In this document: positions 38,160 to 46,101 of the stretch, piece by piece | Position numbering within the stretch: the stretch's first letter is position 1 | Layout of the letters: each line of letters starts with the position of its first letter | NCBI RefSeq assembly: GCF_018860745.1 | Contig: NZ_JAHKPY010000005.1 | Span: 34,150 to 98,149, forward strand | Length of the DNA: 64,000 nucleotides | Direction of reading: 5' to 3' | From: Zobellia uliginosa | GTDB lineage: Bacteria; Bacteroidota; Bacteroidia; Flavobacteriales; Flavobacteriaceae | Translations under genes and position numbers: made by a program | Notes under the pieces: model-generated | Seen by the model: only the letters and a program-made list of their open reading frames with translations | Databases searched by the model: none | Told to the model about the DNA's origin: nothing

Positions 38160-38243
38160 ATTAACCCAAACAACAACCTCACTACTCAAACTGAACTAAA
38201 TCTATTGAAATTATAAAATAAAAGTTAAAATATTTTTTTATTT

Positions 38244-38264
38244 CTAACCGATTGTTTAGTTTTG
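38244..38264 (+). promoter_or_regulatory. TetR promoter with candidate operator
   Basis: CTAACCGATTGTTTAG (imperfect palindrome) overlaps TAGTTTTG, a TAnnTTTG -7 element, 18 bp before the tetR-type ATG. A closely similar block stands before the next gene, which points to a shared repressor site. Confidence 0.55.
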
Positions 38265-38282
38265 TCCTGTAATTGAATATTA

Positions 38283-38846
38283 ATGCCAAGAACAAAGAAA
38301 TATAGCGAACAGGAAGTTCTCGAAAAAGCAATGAATTTATTCTGGAAAAAGGGTTATGAAACTACCTCTATGCAGATGCTTGAGAAGGAAATGGGAATTA
38401 ATAAGTTTTCCATTTATTCAAGTTTTGGCAGTAAGGATGGCTTATTTGTTGAGAGTATGAAATTCTACAGAAAGCGTTTAAACACAATCACTAATAAATT
38501 ACAGAACTCAAATAACGGAATTATTGGAATTAAAGAATACTTCTATAGTTTTATTGATTTCTCTAAAGAAAATGATTTATGCAAAGGTTGTTTAATTACC
38601 AATACTGCAAATGAAGTTGATAAAGATGCAGACCAAAATATACTTGCCCAAATCGTAAAATTCAGTACAGATGTTAGACAACTATTTATAAAAAATTTAG
38701 AACAGGAAAACACCAAAGCAACATCAGAAATTCAAGAACTAGGAGATTATCTAATCATTTCAATGGTTGGTCTTTCTTCAGCATCAAGAATTTTTAATCA
38801 AAAACAACTAACCAATTATATAGAAAACATTTTCAAACAATTATAA
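38283..38846 (+). CDS. TetR family transcriptional regulator (cassette 8)
   Basis: A 187-aa repressor: N-terminal helix-turn-helix (SEQEVLEKAMNLFWKKGYETTSMQMLEKEMGINKFSIYSSFGSKDGLF) and a helical ligand domain with a C-terminal TetR_C-like region. It probably controls its own gene and the downstream short-chain dehydrogenase, since both promoters carry the same GATTGTTTAGTT block. Ligand unknown. First of four genes in a 2.3-kb cassette. Confidence 0.9.
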   Translation: MPRTKKYSEQEVLEKAMNLFWKKGYETTSMQMLEKEMGINKFSIYSSFGSKDGLFVESMKFYRKRLNTITNKLQNSNNGIIGIKEYFYSFIDFSKENDLCKGCLITNTANEVDKDADQNILAQIVKFSTDVRQLFIKNLEQENTKATSEIQELGDYLIISMVGLSSASRIFNQKQLTNYIENIFKQL

Positions 38847-38863
38847 TATTTTTTTAATCAATA

Positions 38864-38885
38864 ACTAAATGATTGTTTAGTTATG
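38864..38885 (+). promoter_or_regulatory. second candidate TetR operator and promoter
   Basis: ACTAAATGATTGTTTAGT is a palindrome sharing GATTGTTTAGTT with the tetR promoter. It overlaps TAGTTATG, a near match to TAnnTTTG, 16 bp before the SDR gene start. Confidence 0.5.
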
Positions 38886-38900
38886 TAAAACAAACTCAAA

Positions 38901-39707
38901 ATGAAAAATTTAAAATACAAATATGGGAATAAAGCATTAGTGACTGGTGGTTCATCAGGAATTGGAAAGGCATTTGCTTTAGAACTTGCAGAACTTGGAA
39001 TTGAACTAATTATAGTTGCAAGAAACAAAGAGAAATTAAAATCCATTGCAGAGAAAATTTCAAATAAGTACAATATTGTTCCTCAAACTTACTCTGTTGA
39101 TTTATCAAACGAACAAGCTATCATAGACTTTTTAAAAGATATTGATACACAAGAAATTGGAATGCTTGTTCATTGTGCAGGAATGGAAAACAACGGTAGT
39201 TTTCTTAAAATTTCAGAAGAAAAAGAATTACAAATGATTAAACTGAATGTCACTTCAACCTATTTACTGACTAATCATTTCGCAAAAAAAATGTCAGCAG
39301 TTAAAAAAGGAGGTATTTTATTAATATCAAGTATGGCTGGATTAATGGGAACACCATATTTCAGTAATTATGCTGCAACGAAATCTTATGTTCACAATTT
39401 AGGACTATCGTTATATCCAGAACTCAAGGCGAATAATGTAGATATCAGTGTTCTCGCACCAGGTTTAACTGAAACGAATATGGTTGCTGATAATGGAATT
39501 GACTGGTCAAAATTACCTATGTCAAGTATGAAACCCTCTGAAGTTGCCAAAATATCATTAAATAATCTCGGAAAAAAAGGAACAATAATTCCCGGATTTA
39601 TGAACAAAATGATGGTCTTTATGGCTAAAAGAATTTTCTCTATTAAAGGGTTTAGTATAATGAATGGTTGGATGATTAGAAAAGCAATTTCCAATAACAA
39701 AATATAA
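38901..39707 (+). CDS. short-chain dehydrogenase/reductase (cassette 8)
   Basis: A 268-aa NAD(P)-dependent oxidoreductase of the classical SDR type. Motifs: TGGSSGIGKAFA (cofactor binding), HCAGMEN (NAG-equivalent), SSMAGL with catalytic Ser, and YAATKSYVHN (YxxxK). Substrate unknown; KAR/DltE-like sequence style. Follows the TetR gene and is followed 5 bp later by a DUF2892 gene, forming an operon. Confidence 0.92.
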   Translation: MKNLKYKYGNKALVTGGSSGIGKAFALELAELGIELIIVARNKEKLKSIAEKISNKYNIVPQTYSVDLSNEQAIIDFLKDIDTQEIGMLVHCAGMENNGSFLKISEEKELQMIKLNVTSTYLLTNHFAKKMSAVKKGGILLISSMAGLMGTPYFSNYAATKSYVHNLGLSLYPELKANNVDISVLAPGLTETNMVADNGIDWSKLPMSSMKPSEVAKISLNNLGKKGTIIPGFMNKMMVFMAKRIFSIKGFSIMNGWMIRKAISNNKI

Positions 39708-39712
39708 TAACA

Positions 39713-39895
39713 ATGAAAAAAAATGTTGGAACTACAGAACGAATTATACGAGCTATTCTTGGTCTAATTATTATCGCATCAGGATTTTATTTTAAATCTT
39801 GGTGGGGAATTGTCGGAGCAATAATAATGATGCCTACTTTTTTAGCTTGGGATCCGCTTTATGCTATTTTAAATATTAATACATTAAAAAGATAA
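39713..39895 (+). CDS. DUF2892 (YgaP-like) membrane protein (cassette 8)
   Basis: A 60-aa protein starting MKKNVGTTERIIRAILG, the DUF2892 opening, with two hydrophobic helices (about 13-27 and 30-45) and a PLYAILNINT end. These small inner-membrane proteins often travel with rhodanese or detoxification genes. It sits in an operon between the SDR and DoxX-like genes. Confidence 0.9.
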   Translation: MKKNVGTTERIIRAILGLIIIASGFYFKSWWGIVGAIIMMPTFLAWDPLYAILNINTLKR

Positions 39896-39896
39896 A

Positions 39897-40313
39897 ATGA
39901 AAAAATCAGTTAAAATCATAACAGGATTATTAGGCTTTGGAATGTTAATTCCTGGAATAGCCAAGTTTTTTGAACCATTTAAAACTTGGATTTATAGACA
40001 AGTATCGATTACTGAAATGCCCTTCCCAGAAATAATGCAATATTTTGTAAAGTTTGGTGAAGTTGGTGTTGGACTTGCACTATTATTTTTAGTATTTAAG
40101 GCAGATAATTTAGACAGTTCTATAAAAAGAAAATTATTTTATTTAAGTAATTTGACCGTTGCAATTATGATGGTGGTTGCAATTTATGTCCATTTACACC
40201 CTGATGTTCCTGCTGAAATTTTACCAATGGAATCTAAACCACCATATTTAGCTATTTTTTACTTAATTCTAATTTCAATTAACTTCTATTTGAATCGAAA
40301 AGTAAAAAAATAA
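39897..40313 (+). CDS. DoxX-like four-helix membrane protein (cassette 8)
   Basis: A 138-aa inner-membrane protein with four hydrophobic helices (about 6-22, 50-64, 83-99, 115-131). The helix spacing and KFFEPFKTWIYRQ first loop recall the DoxX family of quinone-linked or stress-related proteins. ATG lies 1 bp after the DUF2892 stop. Last gene of the cassette; exact family not certain. Confidence 0.7.
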   Translation: MKKSVKIITGLLGFGMLIPGIAKFFEPFKTWIYRQVSITEMPFPEIMQYFVKFGEVGVGLALLFLVFKADNLDSSIKRKLFYLSNLTVAIMMVVAIYVHLHPDVPAEILPMESKPPYLAIFYLILISINFYLNRKVKK

Positions 40314-40314
40314 C

Positions 40315-40452
40315 TGGGTACAACAACGTATATAAAAAATAGCGGTTTAGGTAACTACCTGAACCGTTTTTGTGTTTTATTGGGTATATTGCTTTCTGAA
40401 AAGTTAGTTCTTCAAAATCCGCTACTTTTCATATACAAGACCGTTACCACAC
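40315..40452 (+). repeat. cassette-end site 8 (attC-like, middle class)
   Basis: 138 bp. Left arm TGGGTACAAC mirrors the start of cassette 8; right arm GTTACCACAC opens cassette 9. Inner stem GTATATAAAAAATAGCGG/CCGCTACTTTTCATATAC, A.C at 7 and 12; inner hairpin GGTTTAGGTA/TACCTGAACC. Confidence 0.88.
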
Positions 40453-40473
40453 ATTTTAGAAAAAATCGAACAT

Positions 40474-41175
40474 ATGAATAATGCCGTTAAAAGGGAGGAA
40501 CTCAAAGAAATAGAAAACTTCGAAACTTTGGAAAGGATTGACGGAAAATATATTTGGAGTGAAATTAGTAGCGTTCTAAACTTTGATAAAGGAATATTTT
40601 ATACCATAAAAGAATTGTTTGTAAGACCAGGTCAAACAGTTCGTGAATTTCTACTTTATGATAGAAAAAGACTTGTTAAGCCAATCATTTTTGTGATTTT
40701 TAGCTCATTATTTTTTGTGATAGCTCAACAAATATTAGGATTCAATACTGGGTCAGCACCAGATAATATAGAAAGTGATGGAGTTAAAAAAGCATTTGAA
40801 TGGGTTGGAAAGAACTTTGGAATTGTAAATATTGTTCTGGGTTTTTTTATTGGATTCTGGATTAGGTTGTTCTTTTTGAAATCAAAATTCAATATTTATG
40901 AAATATTTATTTTAGTTTTTTTTACAATCGGAATTGGAAACTTAATATTTTCATTTTTCGGTATTGTGGAAAGTATTTCAGGTTTTGATGTAAATAATCC
41001 TGCATACCTTTTTGCGCTAATATATTCTTCTTGGGCAATTGGAAACTTCTTTAACAAAAAGAAAATTTCGAGCTATTTAAAAGGTTTACTGGCTTATCTT
41101 TTTGGAACAACGACAGGCTCCTTTCTTATTTTTTTAATTGGAATATTAATTGACCTCTTCAACAAAAGTGGTTAA
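40474..41175 (+). CDS. DUF3667 membrane protein (cassette 9)
   Basis: A 233-aa inner-membrane protein. The cytosolic N-terminus has NFDKGIFYTIKELFVRPGQTVREFLLYDRKRLVKPI, the DUF3667 signature. About five hydrophobic helices follow (first at about 70-85). Function unknown. It shares the cassette with a 55-aa membrane protein. Confidence 0.85.
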   Translation: MNNAVKREELKEIENFETLERIDGKYIWSEISSVLNFDKGIFYTIKELFVRPGQTVREFLLYDRKRLVKPIIFVIFSSLFFVIAQQILGFNTGSAPDNIESDGVKKAFEWVGKNFGIVNIVLGFFIGFWIRLFFLKSKFNIYEIFILVFFTIGIGNLIFSFFGIVESISGFDVNNPAYLFALIYSSWAIGNFFNKKKISSYLKGLLAYLFGTTTGSFLIFLIGILIDLFNKSG

Positions 41176-41243
41176 GATTTGCTATTAACTAAAACCTCGA
41201 ATGTAAAACATAGAGGAATTATAATGTATAAATAACCAACACA

Positions 41244-41411
41244 ATGAAAAACTTTTTCACTTTAAAGAATCTCAAAATAGGTTTTGGATTCGCAACAGGA
41301 TTTCTTATTTATGATTACTTTGTTCATGGAGAATTAAATTGGATTGCGGCTATAGTTACGGGTATAATACTGTCAGCATTAATGCCCCTTTTTTATAAAA
41401 GTAAAAAGTAG
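41244..41411 (+). CDS. 55-aa two-helix membrane protein (cassette 9)
   Basis: A short frame starting MKNFFTLKNLKIG with two hydrophobic segments (about 12-25 and 33-50) and a KSKK tail. No homologue is named. It lies 68 bp after the DUF3667 stop in the same orientation, and the membrane profile supports translation. Confidence 0.55.
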   Translation: MKNFFTLKNLKIGFGFATGFLIYDYFVHGELNWIAAIVTGIILSALMPLFYKSKK

Positions 41412-41549
41412 CAAATGGAATTTCCAATCTGAACGTAAACGGAATATACAATCTTTACGCAAATGGATTTCACTCAAGTGCAACTGTTGCGGATGGACTT
41501 CCAACTCTGGTGGGCTAAAGCGGAAATGCCAACTCGGACGCAAAAAAAC

Positions 41550-41751
41550 GTGTGGTAACAATACCTAAACGTAATGCGGACTTTAGGGAGAAACCGAAAG
41601 GTCTGTGTATATTTATAATGTCGCTAAATCTTATGGATTTAGCTTAAGACAAGAAAAAATAAAACTAAACAATAAGCTTTAGCTTCGTGCGAAGACGGAA
41701 ACGAAAAGTTTCCTTACTACCGCACTACGCTTAGCCGAACCGTTGGGCACA
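41550..41751 (+). repeat. cassette-end site 9 (attC-like, long class)
   Basis: Left arm GTGTGGTAAC mirrors the start of cassette 9; right arm GTTGGGCACA opens cassette 10. CTAAACGTAATGCGG subfamily; hairpin GCTAAATC/GATTTAGC; third copy GCTTTAGC. Confidence 0.9.
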
Positions 41752-41770
41752 ATATCTGAACAGAACGCAA

Positions 41771-42010
41771 ATGAAAGAAAATAAAGATAGAGTGATAATC
41801 GCAAGTGACGTAAATGAACGTGACGGAATCGGAATTGAAATCTATCGAAATGACGAATTGATTGCGGAAATTTTCAGAGACGACACAGAAAAAACTAGAA
41901 AAATCCGAATATTTAAAGAAAATATATCACTTGAATTAATGGAGGAATGTATTCAGACCTTTAAAAAAGAAATACCTTGGGAATTTATAAAATATGACGA
42001 AACCGATTAA
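41771..42010 (+). CDS. small uncharacterised protein (cassette 10)
   Basis: A 79-aa soluble protein with the pattern RDGIGIEIYRNDELIAEIFRDD and a closing KKEIPWEFIKYDE. I recall similar short proteins in cassettes and near toxin/immunity genes but cannot name the family. The product ends with an acidic tail. It overlaps the next gene by 17 bp, indicating translational coupling. Confidence 0.7.
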   Translation: MKENKDRVIIASDVNERDGIGIEIYRNDELIAEIFRDDTEKTRKIRIFKENISLELMEECIQTFKKEIPWEFIKYDETD

Positions 42011-42326
42011 AATATTATTGTCAATTCCATCGATTGTCGGAATTGTTTATATGTTCACTTTTTTGAGTGTTGATTTTTTCAAATGGATTACGAATAATGT
42101 TGTCGGATTTGAATATCAAGGACCAATTGTTAACGGACTGATTTTAATACAAATCGGGTATCTGATTTATCGACTTTGGAATTATAAAAATGTAGAGAAA
42201 AAAACAAAAACTGAATGGACTTGGCTTTTAGTAATATTCAACTTCATTTCAAGTTTATTCTTCATTTGGAAAAAAGATGCTGAATTAAATAATATGAATA
42301 AAAATACTGTGCCCAACAATGTATAA
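41994..42326 (+). CDS. three-helix membrane protein ending inside the site (cassette 10)
   Basis: A 110-aa protein with hydrophobic helices at about 9-27, 40-56 and 72-88. It overlaps the previous gene by 17 bp. The last residues (VPNNV) and the stop codon are encoded by the recombination site itself, so the cassette end supplies the terminus. No family recognised. Confidence 0.65.
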   Translation: MTKPIKILLSIPSIVGIVYMFTFLSVDFFKWITNNVVGFEYQGPIVNGLILIQIGYLIYRLWNYKNVEKKTKTEWTWLLVIFNFISSLFFIWKKDAELNNMNKNTVPNNV

Positions 42327-42445
42327 AAATAATGCTAAATTAGGTGCTTAATCAAAGGTTAGTGCAATTTTGTTACGTCTGATTTTCCTGCGGAAAATCC
42401 TCGCACACAAAACCGCACTATTCTTATACTAGACCGTTACCACAC
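42308..42445 (+). repeat. cassette-end site 10 (attC-like, middle class)
   Basis: 138 bp. Left arm TGTGCCCAAC mirrors the start of cassette 10; right arm GTTACCACAC opens cassette 11 (same tag as cassette 9). Inner stem GTATAAAAATAATGC with A.C at 7 and 12; hairpin GATTTTCC/GGAAAATC. Confidence 0.85.
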
Positions 42446-42459
42446 ATTTGAGCGAACTA

Positions 42460-43221
42460 ATGAAAAAAGGTATATTAATAACAATAATTGGAATTATAAT
42501 TATCGGAATTACATATTTCGGAGTTGAAATGTATGGCTTTGCAAAAGGAGTAAAAGAAGATTCTCAAAAACAAATCGTAATAAAAGAAAACGAATTTATT
42601 GTAACTGGAAAAACGGAGGAAATTATTGTTAACGAACAAATAGGTGAAGAAGAATTGACAATATGCGAAGAACAATCTAAAAATGGCATAATATTCAAAA
42701 CTTGCCTAAAACAATATAATTTATTTACTCTGAAATCATCAGAAGGAGATATTTTATACAAAAACGACAACAATCCTTCAGAATATATATTCACAGATTT
42801 TAACGAAGATGGTTTTTTAGATATTGAACTGCATTTTATGACAAATGTTCCTGGAGTGAATGAAATTCTCATTTTCAATCCAAAGTTGAAACAATTTACA
42901 GAAATAGAGAACTTTTCAAGCTTTCCTGCTTCGATAAAAATAAAAAACACGGATTATTACTATTCTTATCAAAGAAGTGGTTGTGCTGACTCGAATTGGG
43001 ATAGCGATTTATATTATTTAAAAGAAAATAAAGCTGTAAAAATTGGAAATATCCACGCTATAGAATGCGACAATGAAAATGACACCGGAATTTATATTTA
43101 CAAAATTAACGGAGAAAATAAGAAACAAATAAAACTCATTCCGATTAAGAATAAAGACCTTGAGAATAAATGGAAATTTATAGAAAAATATTGGACTGAA
43201 AATTATAAGAAATTTGAATAA
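42460..43221 (+). CDS. membrane-anchored uncharacterised protein (cassette 11)
   Basis: A 253-aa protein with one N-terminal helix (about 4-22) and an exported domain. That domain contains FTDFNEDGFLDIEL, an EF-hand/FG-GAP-like calcium-binding loop, and several Cys. No family recognised. I chose ATG 42460; the in-frame TTG at 42448 is a weaker option. Starts 23 bp inside its cassette. Confidence 0.7.
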   Translation: MKKGILITIIGIIIIGITYFGVEMYGFAKGVKEDSQKQIVIKENEFIVTGKTEEIIVNEQIGEEELTICEEQSKNGIIFKTCLKQYNLFTLKSSEGDILYKNDNNPSEYIFTDFNEDGFLDIELHFMTNVPGVNEILIFNPKLKQFTEIENFSSFPASIKIKNTDYYYSYQRSGCADSNWDSDLYYLKENKAVKIGNIHAIECDNENDTGIYIYKINGENKKQIKLIPIKNKDLENKWKFIEKYWTENYKKFE

Positions 43222-43225
43222 AAAC

Positions 43226-43362
43226 GTGTGGTAACACCGTATATAATTTATTGCTAGTTCTAGCCTACTTACGAAAATCCTCGCGGATTTTCTATTCGGT
43301 TTTTATTTGCTAAATTACGTGCTAAACCACGCAACAAACCATATACAAACACGTTACCTACA
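43226..43362 (+). repeat. cassette-end site 11 (attC-like, middle class)
   Basis: 137 bp. Left arm GTGTGGTAAC mirrors the start of cassette 11; right arm GTTACCTACA opens cassette 12. Inner stem GTATATAATTTATTGC/GCAACAAACCATATAC; hairpin GAAAATCC/GGATTTTC. Nearly the same as site 24. Confidence 0.88.
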
Positions 43363-43382
43363 ATATTGAAGAACCTTAAACC

Positions 43383-43805
43383 ATGATTTACCAAATACCG
43401 TATCAGGTCTATGAATTCAACGGAAAATTAATTGACCGACAGACTTACGAAAACTTAAAAAGTGCGTTCGATGCTAATCCTTACTTGGATTTTCCAGAAC
43501 CGAAGTCATATTTTCAGGAACATCGGAGCGAATCAATGATGGTTCTTGTGCCATTTATGATTTGCTTGGTTCTTGTGCCATTTGGAGAAATGATAGATGG
43601 GACTTTTTTGATGCTAGTTTTAGCCATTTCTTTCATCTTTTTACTTTTTGGTGTAATTTTTCAAATTTCACAATTCCGTTCATTTCAGAAAGCAAGAAGA
43701 AAACAAAGAAAATTTTTCAATAATCTCAAACAAGATATTATTGCGTCTGAGAATTATCAAGATTTAGTTTCTCTTCAACGTAAAAGAAAAATTCAATATG
43801 TCTAG
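43383..43805 (+). CDS. two-helix membrane protein (cassette 12)
   Basis: A 140-aa protein with a soluble N-terminal part (about 1-50), two hydrophobic helices (about 53-72 and 76-97) and a basic cytosolic tail (QKARRKQRKFFNNLKQD). No family recognised. It overlaps the next gene by 8 bp, so the two are probably a functional pair. Confidence 0.65.
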   Translation: MIYQIPYQVYEFNGKLIDRQTYENLKSAFDANPYLDFPEPKSYFQEHRSESMMVLVPFMICLVLVPFGEMIDGTFLMLVLAISFIFLLFGVIFQISQFRSFQKARRKQRKFFNNLKQDIIASENYQDLVSLQRKRKIQYV

Positions 43806-44415
43806 TAATAGAAGTGGTGGTGGATGTTCACTAATTATTTTAATCCTCCTTGGTATTTATTTGGCATATCAGCATTTTGTTATAACTCCAAGAGAAGATG
43901 CAATCGAACTTCAGGAACAAATTGACTTTTGGGGGGAATCGACTGTAAAATATTTTGGAACATTCGATTGCGAAAACTTAAACCACACGGAAATCCAGAC
44001 GGACATTGAAGTTTTCTTTGTGCTATTTTCGGGAAAAGACGATAAGTGTGAGATTAACGACTACATTATAAAGGATTTTGAACAAAGTTCAAAAGTAAGT
44101 CCATATTACAGCAGAGATATTGACAAAGCAAATGTTATTGTTTGGCTAGACATTGTCTCAGGTAATGTAGAAGGCAAATATTCAAACGGAGCATCTGCAA
44201 TTAGAAATCAAGTGGAACTAAAGTTGATTGACAAACATTCAAAAGCGGTTTTCAGGACTGAAATTTTCGACGCTGTAGGTTCAGCACGAGATGAAATTAA
44301 GAGAAAAGGTGGAGACAAAAGACCAGAACATTTTGGGAGAATTCCATATTTTGATATTATAGAATTTTTACACTCCGAAATAAATACTGTAGGTAACAAT
44401 GGCTATAGCAAATAG
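43798..44415 (+). CDS. membrane-anchored uncharacterised protein ending in the site (cassette 12)
   Basis: A 205-aa protein with a Gly/Ser start, a helix at about 9-24, and a DUF4410/DUF4136-like periplasmic body (ANVIVWLDIVSGNVEG..., VELKLIDKHSKAVFRTEIFD). The C-terminal residues NNGYSK and the stop lie inside site 12. The same kind of tail (NNTYSK) ends the cassette 14 protein, which is otherwise unrelated. Confidence 0.68.
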   Translation: MSSNRSGGGCSLIILILLGIYLAYQHFVITPREDAIELQEQIDFWGESTVKYFGTFDCENLNHTEIQTDIEVFFVLFSGKDDKCEINDYIIKDFEQSSKVSPYYSRDIDKANVIVWLDIVSGNVEGKYSNGASAIRNQVELKLIDKHSKAVFRTEIFDAVGSARDEIKRKGGDKRPEHFGRIPYFDIIEFLHSEINTVGNNGYSK

Positions 44416-44593
44416 GGCAAAAAGTGCAATATTTAAAGGCTTGGGCGTGTTTACTAAATCCGCCAAATCTTTTGGATTTGGCAATTGAAAAAAGAAAAAT
44501 AATTACAAAACAAAAAGCTTTGGCTTGTAGACCAGACGGAAACGAAAAGGTTTCCTTGCTGCCCTACTTGCCATAGCCGAGACGTTACCCAAC
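44388..44593 (+). repeat. cassette-end site 12 (attC-like, long class)
   Basis: Left arm TGTAGGTAAC mirrors the start of cassette 12; right arm GTTACCCAAC opens cassette 13. Inner stem GGCTATAGCAAATAGGGC/GCCCTACTTGCCATAGCC, A.C at 7 and 12; hairpin GCCAAATC/GATTTGGC; third copy GCTTTGGC. Confidence 0.9.
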
Positions 44594-44609
44594 ATTTAAA
44601 GAAACATCA

Positions 44610-45080
44610 TTGAAAAAGGTAATATTCTATATTATAATAGGTTTAATTTATTCTTGTGATTATGTGAGAAATCAGGAAATTCCAGACAAAGCAAATATTT
44701 TGGAAGAATCAACGGTCTGTTCTCCTGCGGCATATAGAATAAATAAGATTGATTTAAAAAATAGCGTACCACTTGACGAATGGCAGGATAATTTAACGTG
44801 CGAAGGTTATTCGAAAAGACCGATGCAACAACCTTGGACACCATATAAACTTCTATCTGAAAGAAGAAAAAAAGAGATTCTTCAGATGTTTGATTTTTTT
44901 CACAAAAATTACCCGGAATGCAAGGTACTCCAGGATTTGAAGTTTGAAGAGGGATTTTTTGGTGCCTGTATCACAGAACAATTTTATCAGTCCAAGAACG
45001 AGATAAAAACTAGCTTTCACACAATGTTTATTTTGAATAAAGAAAAAAAAGTCCTCTACACTATTAAAGATTTAAATTGA
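44610..45080 (+). CDS. uncharacterised lipoprotein (cassette 13)
   Basis: A 156-aa protein with a short lipoprotein signal (LIYSC, Cys16). Further Cys residues in the mature part (about 37, 64, 100 and 118) could form disulfides. No family recognised. It starts with TTG at 44610, because no ATG gives the signal sequence. The 117 bp after the stop hold no gene. Confidence 0.65.
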   Translation: MKKVIFYIIIGLIYSCDYVRNQEIPDKANILEESTVCSPAAYRINKIDLKNSVPLDEWQDNLTCEGYSKRPMQQPWTPYKLLSERRKKEILQMFDFFHKNYPECKVLQDLKFEEGFFGACITEQFYQSKNEIKTSFHTMFILNKEKKVLYTIKDLN

Positions 45081-45197
45081 AACATAAGTTCTTGAAAAAC
45101 CAACAGATGGATTGATAAATTTTATCGAAATTAAAAAATTAGCCTAAATTCGGATTGGAGAAAATTATAGGTTGAGAGAATCAGTGAAACAAAAAAC

Positions 45198-45400
45198 GTT
45201 GGGTAACAAAGGCTATACTCAATGCGGGCGTAAGTGCCTAAACCAAAGGTCTGGGCGTGTTTTCGAACACCGCAAAATCTTTTGGATTTTGCTTTTACGC
45301 GGGACAAGATAAAACCAAAACAAAAAGATTTTGGCTATTGCGTGGGGCAAAAGCAGTTTCATGCAGCCCCGCACTGAGCATAGCCGAGACGTTGGCACCA
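45198..45400 (+). repeat. cassette-end site 13 (attC-like, long class)
   Basis: Left arm GTTGGGTAAC mirrors the start of cassette 13; right arm GTTGGCACCA opens cassette 14. Inner stem GGCTATACTCAATGCGGG/CCCGCACTGAGCATAGCC, A.C at 7 and 12; hairpin GCAAAATC/GATTTTGC; third copy GATTTTGGC. Confidence 0.9.
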
Positions 45401-45408
45401 ATTTAAAA

Positions 45409-45900
45409 ATGACAGAAGAAGTATTAAATACATATCCAAACCCGTGGGATTTTTTTAATGGAAACCCTCAATTGATTTCAAATGACGGAATTAATAAAAT
45501 TGAGTATGACAATTTAATGGAAATTGCAATGGGTGCGCCATTGGGCGGACCTTGTTCTTGGATTAACCAAACTGGGGAAAAACAAATATTGGAAAAATGG
45601 TGTGGCGGACCCGCTTTATGGAATACCACAGGGACTAAAGTTGCCATACCAGGTTGGACAAGAAAATTCCTGAGAGGGACTGTCCAGCAGATAATGGTTT
45701 TAGATATTGAAAAAAGAGAATTGATTCGGTATAAAAAAATATTTAATGTACTGGATTTACGGACTTTTGATGGTAATGAAATTTGTGGATATGACAGCCC
45801 AATGTATCGTAAGAAAATTGTGAGGTTTGACCTTTTAGCGGAAAAAGTAACTGAAAGGAAAAAAATAAAAACTGGTGCCAACAACACCTATAGCAAATAG
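45409..45900 (+). CDS. uncharacterised protein ending in the site (cassette 14)
   Basis: A 163-aa soluble protein, TEEVLNTYPNPWDFFNGNP at the start and a beta-rich body (WCGGPALWNTTGTKVAIPGW, MVLDIEKRELIRY). No family recognised; immunity-like size and composition. The longer frame from 45331 begins inside the previous site and is rejected in favour of ATG 45409, 17 bp inside the cassette. Its last residues and stop lie inside site 14. Confidence 0.7.
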   Translation: MTEEVLNTYPNPWDFFNGNPQLISNDGINKIEYDNLMEIAMGAPLGGPCSWINQTGEKQILEKWCGGPALWNTTGTKVAIPGWTRKFLRGTVQQIMVLDIEKRELIRYKKIFNVLDLRTFDGNEICGYDSPMYRKKIVRFDLLAEKVTERKKIKTGANNTYSK

Positions 45901-46078
45901 GGCGTAAAGTATTAAATTTAGTGGTTTGCGCTTATTTACTAAGTCCGCCAAATCTTTTGGATTTGGCTTTTAAAATGAAAAAAATAAAAACAAAACAAAA
46001 AGCTTTAGCTAAGTGCGCAGACGGAAACGAAAAGTTTCCTTACCTGCCCTACTTGCCATAGCTTAGACGTTAGGCGTA
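45873..46078 (+). repeat. cassette-end site 14 (attC-like, long class)
   Basis: Left arm TGGTGCCAAC mirrors the start of cassette 14; right arm GTTAGGCGTA opens cassette 15. Inner stem CTATAGCAAATAGGGC/GCCCTACTTGCCATAG; hairpin GCCAAATC/GATTTGGC; here the third copy (GCTTTAGC) does not follow the change. Confidence 0.9.
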
Positions 46079-46101
46079 ATACACAAACTTCATTTAAGAA
46101 T

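Noticed and set aside
45331..45408. Extended N-terminus of the cassette 14 protein
   Set aside because: These codons belong to the body of site 13; the start at 45409 lies inside the cassette.
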